This document shows positions 19,981 to 29,662 of a stretch of 64,000 nt of DNA, piece after piece (the stretch's first letter is position 1; each line of letters opens with the position of its first letter). The notes beneath the pieces are model-generated. The model was not told where the DNA came from, ran no database searches, and saw nothing but the letters and a program-made list of their open reading frames with translations. The translations under genes were made by a program, and so were the position numbers. This stretch comes from Eutreptiella sp. 'Long Island Sound 2002' (taxonomy: Eukaryota; Euglenozoa; Euglenophyceae; Eutreptiales; Eutreptiaceae). The stretch is from positions 6,401,753 through 6,465,752 of the forward strand of contig OZ038395.1 in the NCBI GenBank assembly GCA_964036045.1, given 5' to 3'.

Positions 19981-22635
19981 TCAGTCCCTAGCTTTATTCT
20001 TGCAGGCAAGCATCTCAGCGAGCCTCAACAACTCACCAAGGTTGTTCTGGGACAAGTAGTCAACCAGAACTGAGTTTAGGCGTCCCTCAGGTAGAACAAA
20101 TGCAGAGAAGGGCTCCCAGGTGGCCTCTTCGACTCCAAACCCTTCCCAGAGGGTGAGGAAGCGCCAACCCTGGCGATAGCGGTGGCGTAGGACAGACTTC
20201 ACCAGGTAGAAGCCCTCCTTAGCCATCTCCTCGGCGTTCATGTCGGGGAGTTCACCTTCAACTTCCATAGGGCTGGCAGCCCCTTGTAGGTCCAGAGCGG
20301 CGATTTCCTCGTCGTTCAGCTCCCACTCCTCCCCACAGAGGTCTTCAGGATCATGGTAGCGCTTCAGGTGTTGAGCGGCGCACACCAGGGTCCCCCCTAG
20401 ACGGGGAGAACACCGCACGGTGATACGGTGCCCATCCACAGATAGGATCTTGTACGGCCCGAAGTATGGGTCATCGCTGGTAGAGCGTGGCCAGGCGGGT
20501 AGTCGACTGTGGTGCACCAGCACCCAGTCCCCTTCTTGGTAGGTGGCCGGTACACGGTGCTTGTTCTTCTTGTTCCACTGACGCTCCCTCACTCTCTGGA
20601 GCATAGCCTTGGCCTTGTCCACCTTCGCTTGTTGCTCTTGGACCCATTCACCCACAGAAGAATGGGTGTCCTCTGGATAGGGGGCATGTAGGAACCATGC
20701 CGGGCGCCCCATGAATAGCTCATGTGGCGAGTAGCCAGTAGCTGAACTCTCTTGGGAGTTCATCATCAAGGATATGACGGGGAGTAGTCTCACCCAGTCT
20801 CTGGTGCGTTCAGTTTTGCACCATATCCTGACGTTCTCCTTCAGGACACGAATCTGTCGCTCACATAGGGGGTTGCTCGTGTGAGAGTAGGGAATCCCCG
20901 TAGACACCTGGACATTGAGGGACCTCAGGACCCTCTTGTACCAGCCAGTATCTGAGCGTACTCGTACGTCCTCATCGGAGTTGATCTCCTTGGGCGCCCC
21001 ATAGACACAAAACCACTCCTCCAGGAGTATCTTGATAGTCTCCTCTCCGGTAATGTGCTTGGTACATGGGAACACCCTGGTAAACCTGGTCAACCCACAG
21101 GTTACCACGAGGGCGAAGTCATAGCCCCCGAACTTCGGCATCTCCGTGTAGTCCACGTATAGAACACTGTTAGCACAGTGAGGGATGGGCAGGGTCGAGT
21201 AGAGACCTCTGTCCCTGATATCCCCTGGTTTACAGGACCTGCACGGGCACTTGTCCACGATAGGCAGGAGCGTCTTCCGCAGCTGGTCGTCAGTCCACGT
21301 AGTGTGGAACCACTGCTTGAACAGCCTCAGGGTAGGGTCAGCACCCACATGACCACTGGACTCATGGGTCCACTTCAGCAGCGCTGGGACTCGGTCACTA
21401 GGCACCACGATGCGGTCCTCGTGCCAGAGGTAGCTCTTGTCCCGCTTCCACTGGTCTTGGTTGACCAGGAGGGGTTCAAGGCGTTTCTCCAGGCGCCGGT
21501 AGATATCCCCAAACTCCTGTAGGTACTCCGATTGTTGGAGTCCATCCAGCGGGCGTATCATGGTCATGTTCAGGTCCAGGTGTACGTCCATACGGCTGAA
21601 CGCTTCCTTAGCCAGCGCTTCAGACCGGGCACCAATCAGGGCGTCGAAGTTGTTGCGGCTGATGTAGTCGGCACACTCGTTCTTCACTCCCTGGATATGG
21701 TGTACCGTCAGCCGTAGTTGACTGAGGTAGGTCCACCAGCGACGTAGCTTGGCCTTCTCAGGTGGGGGGCCCTTCTGGAAACTGCGGACCGGTTCTTGGT
21801 CGCATAGCCAGACCACAGGGTTACTCCCCAACAGTCGTGCTTGTGAGGATAGCACCAGCATACCCGCGAGCAGTTCCTGCTCATAGGTGGAGTAGTTCCC
21901 CCTGGCCTGGTTCCACTTCCAGTTCCAGTGGCCCAGAGGTATTAGGACCCACTTGTCGTCAGGGTAGCTGTGCTTGAGGGTTCCATCTCGGTTGAGACCT
22001 TCCGTCCCCCATTGGGAAATGGCCGAGTCGAACTCCTCCTTCTCTAGTGCTTGCCACTGGAACAACGTTCCACCACCGCCCACATTGCTGGCGTCGGTCA
22101 CCAGGATAATCTCCCCTTGTGCCCTAGGCACGCCCAAGCACTTAGCGTTGGCTACCTTGTCTTTGAGCTCGTCAAACGCTTGTTGCTCTTGTGGGCCCCA
22201 GCGCCAAGTAGTACTCTTCTTGATCAAGTCAGTCAGTACCGCGCTGGTGTAGGTGAAGTTTTTGATGTGGCGGCGATAGAAGTTGCACGCCCCAATGAAA
22301 CTGCGTACATCATGAAGTCCTTTCTTGGGGTCTTCGTGTCGTACCTTGGCATCCATCAGGGGTTTGGCCTTAGAGGCCGCTGGGGTCCACCACCCATAGC
22401 CAACGTCAAACCCCAGGTACTGCATGGTCTCCTGCATGAACTCACACTTCTCCAGCTTGAGTCGTGTATGGTTCTCCTGGCAGACCGCAAAGAACTCACC
22501 CAAGAGGATTAGGTGATCCTCCTGGGTATTGGTCCCGAGGCATACATCGTCGATGTGAGCCTCCATCTGGGCCCCACGGGATATGAGCTCCTGCACCTTA
22601 GGTCTCCGTCGTAGGATGGACAAGATCTTGTTCAT
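19981..22635 (-). CDS. element A pol, 3' part: RT, RNase H, integrase, chromodomain
   Basis: The 884-residue frame starts in mid-RT. The catalytic box is HIDDVCLG (residues 27-34, Ile-Asp-Asp). RNase H begins around LVTDASNVGGG (near 180). The integrase zinc finger reads HESSGHVG ... CPCRSC. Its core has YVDYTE (Asp near 495), NSDEDVRV (Asp near 553) and NPLCERQ (Glu near 591). A GPY/F-like module (YFGPYKILSVDG) follows, then a chromodomain near 805-870 (FYLVKSVLRHRY, WEGFGVEEATWEP). The start has no true initiator: the upstream frame continues the same RT after a one-base loss near 22653-22662. The copy at 57780-58844 shows the unbroken version of this stretch. Confidence 0.92.
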   Translation of the reverse strand: MNKILSILRRRPKVQELISRGAQMEAHIDDVCLGTNTQEDHLILLGEFFAVCQENHTRLKLEKCEFMQETMQYLGFDVGYGWWTPAASKAKPLMDAKVRHEDPKKGLHDVRSFIGACNFYRRHIKNFTYTSAVLTDLIKKSTTWRWGPQEQQAFDELKDKVANAKCLGVPRAQGEIILVTDASNVGGGGTLFQWQALEKEEFDSAISQWGTEGLNRDGTLKHSYPDDKWVLIPLGHWNWKWNQARGNYSTYEQELLAGMLVLSSQARLLGSNPVVWLCDQEPVRSFQKGPPPEKAKLRRWWTYLSQLRLTVHHIQGVKNECADYISRNNFDALIGARSEALAKEAFSRMDVHLDLNMTMIRPLDGLQQSEYLQEFGDIYRRLEKRLEPLLVNQDQWKRDKSYLWHEDRIVVPSDRVPALLKWTHESSGHVGADPTLRLFKQWFHTTWTDDQLRKTLLPIVDKCPCRSCKPGDIRDRGLYSTLPIPHCANSVLYVDYTEMPKFGGYDFALVVTCGLTRFTRVFPCTKHITGEETIKILLEEWFCVYGAPKEINSDEDVRVRSDTGWYKRVLRSLNVQVSTGIPYSHTSNPLCERQIRVLKENVRIWCKTERTRDWVRLLPVISLMMNSQESSATGYSPHELFMGRPAWFLHAPYPEDTHSSVGEWVQEQQAKVDKAKAMLQRVRERQWNKKNKHRVPATYQEGDWVLVHHSRLPAWPRSTSDDPYFGPYKILSVDGHRITVRCSPRLGGTLVCAAQHLKRYHDPEDLCGEEWELNDEEIAALDLQGAASPMEVEGELPDMNAEEMAKEGFYLVKSVLRHRYRQGWRFLTLWEGFGVEEATWEPFSAFVLPEGRLNSVLVDYLSQNNLGELLRLAEMLACKNKARD

Positions 22636-24908
22636 CAGCTCTTGGAACAGAGCGAGGCGCTAGCCACGCCGAATGGCATGACTTTCCACTTGAATACCCT
22701 CCCCTGAGGGGTGATGAAGGCCAGTAGTTCCTGCGCGTTGGGCGTCAGGTCCACTTGCCAGAATCCACTTCGCTTGTCCATCTTGGTCTTGTAGCGACAG
22801 GAGGCTATCTTCTCCAGGGTAGACTCCATATTGGGAATGGACCCTGAGTGGTTCAGCGTCTTCTTGTTCAGCTCTCCATAGTCCACTACCAGCCGTTTGG
22901 CTGTAGACCCAGGTTTAGCCACCAGGAAACAGGGGCTGCAGTGTAGGGGGTAGTCCCCATCCTTGTACTCCAGGACTAGGCCAGCGTCGATACATTCTTG
23001 TATCTGTCGCTCAATCTCGTCGGCCTGCTCTTTAGGAGCTGGATAGGGTCTCCTCCGGATCTTGTGACCCACGAACTCGGGTTTCAGCTTGAGGTCCATC
23101 TGTACCAGCTTGTCGCATGAGGCTGGAGGGGGTAGTTCTCCGAACACCTCCAGATAGGTCCTTATCAGCTTTTGCACCCGCGGGTCCAGTACCTTGATCT
23201 TGTCCTCCATGTCCTCGTCGGAGTGTAAGTTGCTTGCCCCTTGAATAGACGTCGGGAGGTGGTCCTCCACCGACTCTTCGCCCGCGGTAGCATCCTTCAG
23301 CCCTTGGTAGGCATACAGAAGGTCTTGCTCAACCATCTCCGGTGGACGATGGCAACATAGGCACGCTTTAGGGGGTTCACATACACATTCCTCCGAGAGG
23401 TCGTCCTCATCTGGGGTCCTCACATGGGCACCCCATACGCTCTTCATGAGCTTGAGATCTACCTCCCTTTGCCAGGTGGTGATCTTCTGTTCGAGGTCCT
23501 CCTTCAGTTGGGATAGGTCTCCCATACGTCCTTGCTTCAGTGGCCACGAGCTGCGGGTAGGCTTAGCGTAGCATAGCTTTTTCGCCACCAACTTCCTCTT
23601 GGAATCCACATACTCCCTGAGCCTGGATCGAGGGTCCAGCTCTTCGTCCACGGGGTCTTCCACCCTCATGGAGAGTAGGGGTTTTAGTGGGGCGACGTAC
23701 TCGGCGTTCTCCACTTCTTCCACCGCAGTCTGCATGAAGAAGGCGTCGTGCTCAGTTTCGTCGTCTGAGTGGATAGAGCTAGGTAGCTCAGATAGTCCAC
23801 ACTCAGAGACTCCATCAGGAACAGGTACATGACAGGGAGAGTTGGGGGCGTTGGTGTCAGTCACGACGTACTCATCTCCTCCGGGTGTAGTTTCAACAGC
23901 ATCTTGAGGTCGTAGACGATCCTTCAAGTCACCCAAGGCGAGTCCATCGCTTTCTCGTTGTATAGCCTGGACCAGAGTAGGGTCCAGGTCTTCACAGGGG
24001 ATGGTGGTAAGACTTCCGTCCACCACGCTGAGCATACTCCCCCATCCGGGCTTCCCAATGGGCGTCTTGCGTCCCAGAGGCACGTAGATGGCCTCATCAG
24101 GTAACCGCACAGAGCTGATAGTCAGCTTGTCAAGGAGGGTTCGCCAGTACTCGTTGCCCCCATGGGCTCCCCAATCGGGGGAACACAGGACCATACGGGA
24201 ACGTTCCAAGGCCACCTTGGTCAGCACCTTCCCCAGTTCACTGAATCTGGGGTTCCCGTAGGCCATCCCGAAAGAGGGCCAGTAAAATTTGTAGCTGCAG
24301 TTCTTCCCCTTGCTGCAGTATAGGTCCAGTACATGCTGCTTGTCGCTGGCGAACAGTTCAACACTTAGGTCTTCTCGAGAGTAACCCAACTCCTTCAGAC
24401 CTTGGTCTAGGACTTCCCCCAATAGTTGATAGTCCTCAGTTTTGGAGGCCGCCATCATGTTCGAGGGCTCCTCCTTCGATAGTCTCAGGTAACTCGAGGT
24501 ATGTTCCGACTGCTCCAGTGGCACAGACTCTCTGCCACTGCCGTGGTCCACGTACAGGAGGTAGGGCGCTTGCAGCGTCAGGGATTGTATCTGGGAGTGC
24601 TGCACGAAGAAGTCAGTACCCAGTACAAAGTCGAAGGCATCAGTGTCCATCACATAGAACCGATGGGCGATAGTCCTGGAGCCCATAGGTACCTCCACTT
24701 CGCAGTCCCCGCAGCTGTGCACCACATGTCCATCCCCCATCCGTATAGCGGCGGTGGTCATGGTGTTCTTCAGGCTCCCACAAGGTAAAATTTTCTTGGC
24801 CACTATCGATATTGTGGCTCCAGTATCCAGTACCCCCAGGTATTCACGTCCCCCTAGTCGGATACGTACCCAAAACACCAGGTCTTGGGTGCCACCAGAG
24901 CGTCCCCG
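22635..24908 (-). CDS. element A pol, 5' part: protease, Dam-like domain, RT start
   Basis: This frame is entered by reading through the gag stop (UGA CGG); there is no ATG near its start. Protease: GVLDTGATISIV, with the catalytic DTGA at residues 18-21 counted from 24878, and later FVLGTDF. Residues about 172-250 (24365-24129) form a module LSVELFAS ... YGNPRFSELGKVL ... SPDWG ... YWRTLLDKL. It resembles Dam/DIRS-type N6-adenine methyltransferase domains but has NPRF in place of NPPY. A long linker with CCHRPPEM follows, then RT (LVVDYGELNKK, GFWQVDLT, KVMPFGVA). The frame breaks by one base inside RT, where the 3' part takes over. Confidence 0.88.
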   Translation of the reverse strand, partial: RGRSGGTQDLVFWVRIRLGGREYLGVLDTGATISIVAKKILPCGSLKNTMTTAAIRMGDGHVVHSCGDCEVEVPMGSRTIAHRFYVMDTDAFDFVLGTDFFVQHSQIQSLTLQAPYLLYVDHGSGRESVPLEQSEHTSSYLRLSKEEPSNMMAASKTEDYQLLGEVLDQGLKELGYSREDLSVELFASDKQHVLDLYCSKGKNCSYKFYWPSFGMAYGNPRFSELGKVLTKVALERSRMVLCSPDWGAHGGNEYWRTLLDKLTISSVRLPDEAIYVPLGRKTPIGKPGWGSMLSVVDGSLTTIPCEDLDPTLVQAIQRESDGLALGDLKDRLRPQDAVETTPGGDEYVVTDTNAPNSPCHVPVPDGVSECGLSELPSSIHSDDETEHDAFFMQTAVEEVENAEYVAPLKPLLSMRVEDPVDEELDPRSRLREYVDSKRKLVAKKLCYAKPTRSSWPLKQGRMGDLSQLKEDLEQKITTWQREVDLKLMKSVWGAHVRTPDEDDLSEECVCEPPKACLCCHRPPEMVEQDLLYAYQGLKDATAGEESVEDHLPTSIQGASNLHSDEDMEDKIKVLDPRVQKLIRTYLEVFGELPPPASCDKLVQMDLKLKPEFVGHKIRRRPYPAPKEQADEIERQIQECIDAGLVLEYKDGDYPLHCSPCFLVAKPGSTAKRLVVDYGELNKKTLNHSGSIPNMESTLEKIASCRYKTKMDKRSGFWQVDLTPNAQELLAFITPQGRVFKWKVMPFGVASASLCSKS

Positions 24909-24911
24909 TCA
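24909..24911 (-). promoter_or_regulatory. gag-pol stop codon with readthrough context (UGA CGG)
   Basis: Gag ends TTC TGA and the next codons are CGG GGA CGC, in the same frame as the protease. UGA followed by CGG is one of the known leaky-termination contexts of plant RNA viruses. Use as a translational readthrough site is inferred. Confidence 0.55.
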
Positions 24912-27410
24912 GAACTCCGCGGGACAGGTCACCTCGAACCCCTTGTTCCGCAATTTGCGGGCCATCCTCATGAAACGGCTTCTCTTCTTGGCGTTGCCGT
25001 CGTCACCACCTTCATGCTCACGCTTGGCTCCTTGTTCTTGCTGGGCCTGCGTCTGTGAGCGTGTGGTAGGTCCAGACTGCCCTCCAGAGGGCTCGGAGTT
25101 CCCCCCTGGATTAGGGTTGGGGTTACCTCCGTTCTTGTCCTTGTTCTTGTTGTCGTTCTGGCGATTAGCGCCTCCTCCTCGTCCGCCTTGACCCTTGTCT
25201 TGACCACCTTGACCACGTCCTTTCGACTTGCCCTTGCCGGAGTCGTTGCCTTTGGCCTTGCCTCCACCTTTGCCTGAGCTTTTGCCAGGATCTTCCCCCT
25301 TAAGCTTCGCCGAGAGGCGTTGCTTATGGTAGCACTCGTCCTCATAGTGCTTCCGCTTACCGCAGAATGCACACGTGATGGTGCAGCGGTAATGATCCGG
25401 CATCTTCACCTTGGCGCCGGTGATCTTTTCCTGCTGCTTCCCCTGAACAACAAAGCAGTCTCGCTGCTCGCAGTCGGAGGCATGCTGCAGGTGGCCCTGT
25501 TCATCTCTGGCATCACACCAGAATAGCTCCTTCACGTTCTCCATTAGGCGGGCGTGGGCGTGTTTGGGGGTAGTCCCCTGCCCAGGTCGGGACCCTTGGT
25601 ACCCTTTGCCTCCAGAACCTCCACCACCAGGACGGTAGTGGTTCAGGTGTTGGTCGCTCTCCTTCTCCAGCGCCATCTCCAGGAGCAGCACGCATAGATC
25701 CTCGTAGCGGAGGGATCTAGCCTTGCGCTCAGCCGTCAGACGGCACTCGTCCCATAGCTCACGGGGGAGCTTGGAGCACAACCAAAACAGCAGGTCGTCG
25801 CTGCTGTAGGAACCGGGCGTCAGTCGCCCAGCCCAGTGGTCCAGGTCCGCCAACAGCTCGGAGACCCTGCCGGGTTTGGGGTTGTTCGGCAGCACGGGCA
25901 GGTTCTGGATCTCGGCCCTGATGGAGAGGTCGGTCTCGTAGGTTGGGTACTGCCTCTCCAGGGCAACCAACACGTCGGCAAAGGTGGCGGAGTTGGTGAC
26001 GATCTGCCTGACCTGCTTCTCCAGGTACTTCGTCTTGCAGCACTGCAGGAGCAGGTCGCACTTCACTCGCCCACTCGCGTGGGTTTGGCCGGTCAGTCGT
26101 AGGAACCGGCCAAAGTTCTCAGCGAACTCGCTGAGGTCCTTGCCTGTGAATTCAGGCAGGTTCACCACTATCTTGGAGGTGGCAATAGCCTTCGCCTCCT
26201 GAGCTCGGCGTCCTTCAGGGCGTCGGGTCTTCTTCTTCTTCTTCTTCTTCTTCTTACCCTTGGGGTCCTCGGGGTCCTCAGGGTCTTCGTCATCCGATGG
26301 CGAAGAAGAAGTCATCGAAGGCGGCCCATCATCGGAGGGGTCTCCGCCTAGATCACTGGAGCCATAAGGCTCCACGTCCACCATAGCCCTTAGGGCTGTC
26401 AGCCCCAGCTGGTCCAGCTCGGCCCTCGTCGAGTTCGTCACGTGACTGTAGGGCGGCTGGGCTGTCCTCGGGACGAATGGGCTTCTTGGTACTGCTGCAG
26501 GAGTCGGCATCGGTCGGCTCCTCAGGCTCCCCAGGGTATTCGTCAACCCTGCCGCCAGGTGGTTAGCCTGTACTCGGTGGGGTGACATTCCCACTGTCGT
26601 AGGTGACGCATGGGACGGGATCATCAGGGGCTGCAGTTTCTCCCTGATCTCTTGCGTGAGGTCGCCCACGATTTTCGAAGTGGCTCCTCGGAGCACCTCA
26701 TTGATCTCCGACCGCGTCAGGGACCTGTTGGAGGATCTTCCCGATCCTCTACTCCTGCCTCCCAGAGACTCTGGTCCTCTCCTCAACCCACTCAGGGGTG
26801 CATACCCAGGTGCACACCCAGGAGCATACCCAGGAACTTCCATGTAGGTTCCAGTGGCGTAGAGTGGATGGGGATGGTCAGCCGCATACCAACGCGGCGC
26901 AGAGCTGGAAGCCACCGGCTCACTGGCAGTATTTGCCTCAAGGAGCGCAGTGGTAGGTGGGCCCATGCCATAGGCGGGGTAGTGAGGCATGCCAGTAAAG
27001 CCTGTGCCCTCTGCCATAGGCTGGTTGGTTGTGGAAGTGGATGTAGCGGCGGCTGGGTGTGTGGTGGTTATGGGAGAGGGTGATGCTTGGAGGCCAGAAG
27101 CGCTTGGTGCGCCTTCGAAGGTAGGGACATCCGTCGGGTCTTGCCCTTGCTCCTCTCCTTCGTCTGCTCCTTCTCCAGCATCCTTCTCGCTCTCGTTTCC
27201 TCTCTTCCTCTTCACAGGCTGAGGCTGAGAGACCATTTCCTTCACCGACAGGGCCCCAAAGGGCGTCTGGAGGCCATCCAAGGAGTCCTCCGTCGTATCC
27301 ATTGGCCCATGTAAGGGCTCCACCGAAGGTACAGCGTCAGGCGCCGGCCTTGCCGGTGTCTCTGGCGCTGGCGCTGTGTTCACCTCGGCGTCCACTCTTC
27401 CTGGATCCAT
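24909..27410 (-). CDS. element A Gag
   Basis: An 833-residue frame from an ATG at 27410, 98 bp inside the 5' LTR. The N-terminal third is Pro/Ser/Thr-rich and disordered. A run of nine Lys from an AAG trinucleotide repeat lies near residues 385-394. The capsid-like core follows (FTGKDLSEFAENFGRFLRL to YPTYETDL, then a second helical half ending MALEKES). A zinc knuckle CAFCGKRKHYEDEC (C-x2-C-x4-H-x4-C) lies near 680. The basic Gly/Lys tail (GKGKSKGRGQGGQDKGQGG) probably binds RNA. Gag forms virus-like particles and packages the RNA. The relic at 13113-15145 is a diverged relative. Confidence 0.9.
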   Translation of the reverse strand: MDPGRVDAEVNTAPAPETPARPAPDAVPSVEPLHGPMDTTEDSLDGLQTPFGALSVKEMVSQPQPVKRKRGNESEKDAGEGADEGEEQGQDPTDVPTFEGAPSASGLQASPSPITTTHPAAATSTSTTNQPMAEGTGFTGMPHYPAYGMGPPTTALLEANTASEPVASSSAPRWYAADHPHPLYATGTYMEVPGYAPGCAPGYAPLSGLRRGPESLGGRSRGSGRSSNRSLTRSEINEVLRGATSKIVGDLTQEIREKLQPLMIPSHASPTTVGMSPHRVQANHLAAGLTNTLGSLRSRPMPTPAAVPRSPFVPRTAQPPYSHVTNSTRAELDQLGLTALRAMVDVEPYGSSDLGGDPSDDGPPSMTSSSPSDDEDPEDPEDPKGKKKKKKKKKTRRPEGRRAQEAKAIATSKIVVNLPEFTGKDLSEFAENFGRFLRLTGQTHASGRVKCDLLLQCCKTKYLEKQVRQIVTNSATFADVLVALERQYPTYETDLSIRAEIQNLPVLPNNPKPGRVSELLADLDHWAGRLTPGSYSSDDLLFWLCSKLPRELWDECRLTAERKARSLRYEDLCVLLLEMALEKESDQHLNHYRPGGGGSGGKGYQGSRPGQGTTPKHAHARLMENVKELFWCDARDEQGHLQHASDCEQRDCFVVQGKQQEKITGAKVKMPDHYRCTITCAFCGKRKHYEDECYHKQRLSAKLKGEDPGKSSGKGGGKAKGNDSGKGKSKGRGQGGQDKGQGGRGGGANRQNDNKNKDKNGGNPNPNPGGNSEPSGGQSGPTTRSQTQAQQEQGAKREHEGGDDGNAKKRSRFMRMARKLRNKGFEVTCPAEF

Positions 27411-27508
27411 TTTAATCCACCCTTCTGCTTTTGTTTGCCTGCTCGGAGCACTGGTTGTACGGCGCGGGGTCGCTGCCGGTGCACAGCGACAGGCTGCCTC
27501 TTGCTACC
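27411..27508 (-). other. element A leader with primer-binding site
   Basis: On the minus strand TGGTAGCAAGAGG begins at the LTR edge (its first T may be the last LTR base), matching a PBS position. The 98-bp leader then runs to the gag ATG. The PBS start resembles that of the copia element. Confidence 0.6.
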
Positions 27509-28325
27509 AGAAAAGTTTATAGTGTTTTCAGCACTGTGTTTTTGCTTCTCCTGCTGCTTGTTGTTGCTGTAGGGTGTCCTGCTGCTGGTTTTGGATGATG
27601 AAAAGCTTTTGTTTGTTGAAATACAGTAAAGCCAACTCAATCCAGGATAGCCCAAGCCAATAGTATGCAAGGAGAAGGTAATTCAGGATCAAAGCATGAA
27701 GGGCTGCAGTGTAAACAGTGAAAGATGATTAGATATTCACAGAAACTGCAACTCAGGATACAAATGAATGCATATTCACAGAGATAGCTGAAATGTTTTG
27801 GGAAAAGAGTTAGAAAACTGCCTCAGGATCACTCTCTCTCCATAGTGCCATCTTAGGAGATGTGCACTCTTTGTTTTGGGTCCCATATGTGCTGAGGTGG
27901 CATGGTATGTGGCGATGAGGTCACTGCCATGTCACATGGGATCTTCCTACTTAGTTGGGATCTTCCTACTTAGTTAGGCTGACCAGGAATTGAACCCAGG
28001 ACCTCTCAAAAAGAGGTGCCTAACCCCCTATGGTGCATACCACTAGGGCAGATAAGTATTCATGGAAAAACATAGATAAATTCATAGGCTCTACCTTAGG
28101 TATGTCAGTGCTCAGTCAACTCAGGAAAAGATGTTTTACTTCTGATTGAAAGGGGATTGAGGGGTCCACTCCATATCCTGATTGGGTGTTTGGTTCCATA
28201 GGTCAAAATGTGTTCTCACCACTTTTGGCTGGACCAATACTAAGATAAAAATGCATGGATGCTCAGTGCATCTCTAATACAACTAGAGTATGTCCCAAAG
28301 CAATGGAAAAGCACTTTTTCTTACT
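27509..28325 (-). repeat. element A 5' LTR (817 bp)
   Basis: It matches 16893-17709 base for base as far as I can read. It is followed by the TSD copy GCTTC (28326-28330) and in-phase satellite. It carries the same tRNA-like module at 27976-28053. Confidence 0.92.
27976..28053 (-). pseudogene. tRNA-like module in element A 5' LTR
   Basis: Second copy of the module described at 17360-17437, at the same offset in the LTR and unchanged. Confidence 0.45.
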
Positions 28326-29273
28326 GCTTCCGTCTAGAGGTTTGTGTACTAGGGTGCTCCCCAAAAGGTCAAAAACGCATTGAGAATGGTATGGGTAAAT
28401 AATGATTGCAATTGAACTTCGTTTCCTTCCTTAGATGTGCCTTGGTGTCGTGCATTCAACCAAACTATGTGGATTTTTGCGCAAATATCACTTATGCTTG
28501 GTTTTTGTAAGTGAAATCAGCTTCCGTCTAGAGGTTTGGGTACTAGGGTGCTCCCCAAAAGGTCAAAAACGCATTGAAAATGGTATGGGTAAATAATGAT
28601 TGCAATTCAACTTCGTTTCCTTGCTTAGATGTGCCTTGGTGTCGTGCATTCAACCAAACTACGTGGATTTTTGCGCAAATATCACTTATGCTTGGTTTTT
28701 GTAAGTGAAATCAGCTTCCGTCTAGAGGTTTGGGTACTAGGGTGCTCCCCGAAAGGTCAAAAGCGCATTGAGAATGGTATGGGTAAATAATGATTGCAAT
28801 TCAACTTCGTTTCCTTGCTTAGATGTGCCTTGGTGTTGTGCATTCAACCAAACTACGTGATTTTTGCTCAAAAATTGCTTGTGTTTGGTTTTCGTAAGTG
28901 AAATCAGCTTCCGTCTAGAGGTTTGGGTACTAGAGTGCTCCGAGAAAGGTTAGAAACGCATTGAGAATGGTATGGGTAAATAATGATCGCAATTGAACTT
29001 CGTTTCCTTGCTTAGATGTGCTTTGGTGTCGTGCATTCAACCAAACTACGTGATTTTTGTGCAAAAATCACTTATGCTTGGTTTTTGTAAGTGAAATAAG
29101 CTTCCGTCTAGAGGTTTGGGTACTAGGGTGCTCCCTGAAAGGTCAAAAACGCATTGAGAATGGTATGGGTAAACAATGATTGCAATTGAACTTCGTTTCC
29201 TTGCTTAGATGTGCCTTGGTGTTGTGCATTCAACCAAACTACGTGGAGTTGTGCGCAAAAATCACTTATGCTT
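28326..29273 (+). repeat. 194-bp satellite array, block 2
   Basis: The satellite resumes at GCTTCCGTCTAGAGG exactly in the phase left at 16892. Nearly five monomers follow until the LINE insertion. 28331-29256 is colinear, with no net length change, with 38355-39280, which shows higher-order repetition across the LINE. The last 17 bp (29257-29273, AAAAATCACTTATGCTT) are the left TSD of the LINE. Confidence 0.95.
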
Positions 29274-29662
29274 TTTTGCACTGAACGGCGCCTTTTGTGG
29301 CTGGCCAGGCCGGGGAGAAAGGCTCTTGCGCGCCAAGCTTTTTTTGGGGAGGGGCGGGAGCCCGAAATCAAGTTCAATCGCGGGCTGAGTACCGCTGCAC
29401 GTTGCTGTCCTCGTCTGCTTCATCTCAAAGAGACTTGGCAGCCCCGTTATAGACAACCGCAGGCCGGGGTCTCTGCTTGATACCCGAAGGCGGTGTGGTT
29501 GCGGATTGGGGGTTAGAGCATGACGGCTTGAGCACGGGGGGTGGCTTGGGGGAGGGATTCATTTGCAGAAGTGACTGGTGAGTGCCAGTGTGGTAGTACT
29601 GATGGATTGCGCCGCTAGGGCTGTCGAGGGTCGGCGTGAGAAAATGTGTAAGTGTGGCTTTT
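29274..29662 (-). other. LINE 3' untranslated region and A tail
   Basis: About 390 bp from the ORF2 stop to the A-rich end (GTGCAAAA before the TSD on the element strand). It is GC-rich, with no recognised motif. Confidence 0.7.

Larger units (their letters stand above)
16893..28325 (-). mobile_element. Ty3/gypsy element A, full length, young
   Basis: An 11.4-kb LTR element lies inside the satellite. It has 817-bp LTRs (16893-17709 and 27509-28325) that look identical by eye, the 5-bp TSD GCTTC (16888-16892 and 28326-28330), a PBS and a PPT. On the minus strand it encodes gag, then protease, a Dam-like domain, RT, RNase H, integrase and a chromodomain. Integrase after RNase H marks it as Ty3/gypsy, and the chromodomain as a chromovirus-type element. 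Gag and pol are in one frame split by UGA; RT carries one frameshift. Identical LTRs imply recent insertion. Confidence 0.95.
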
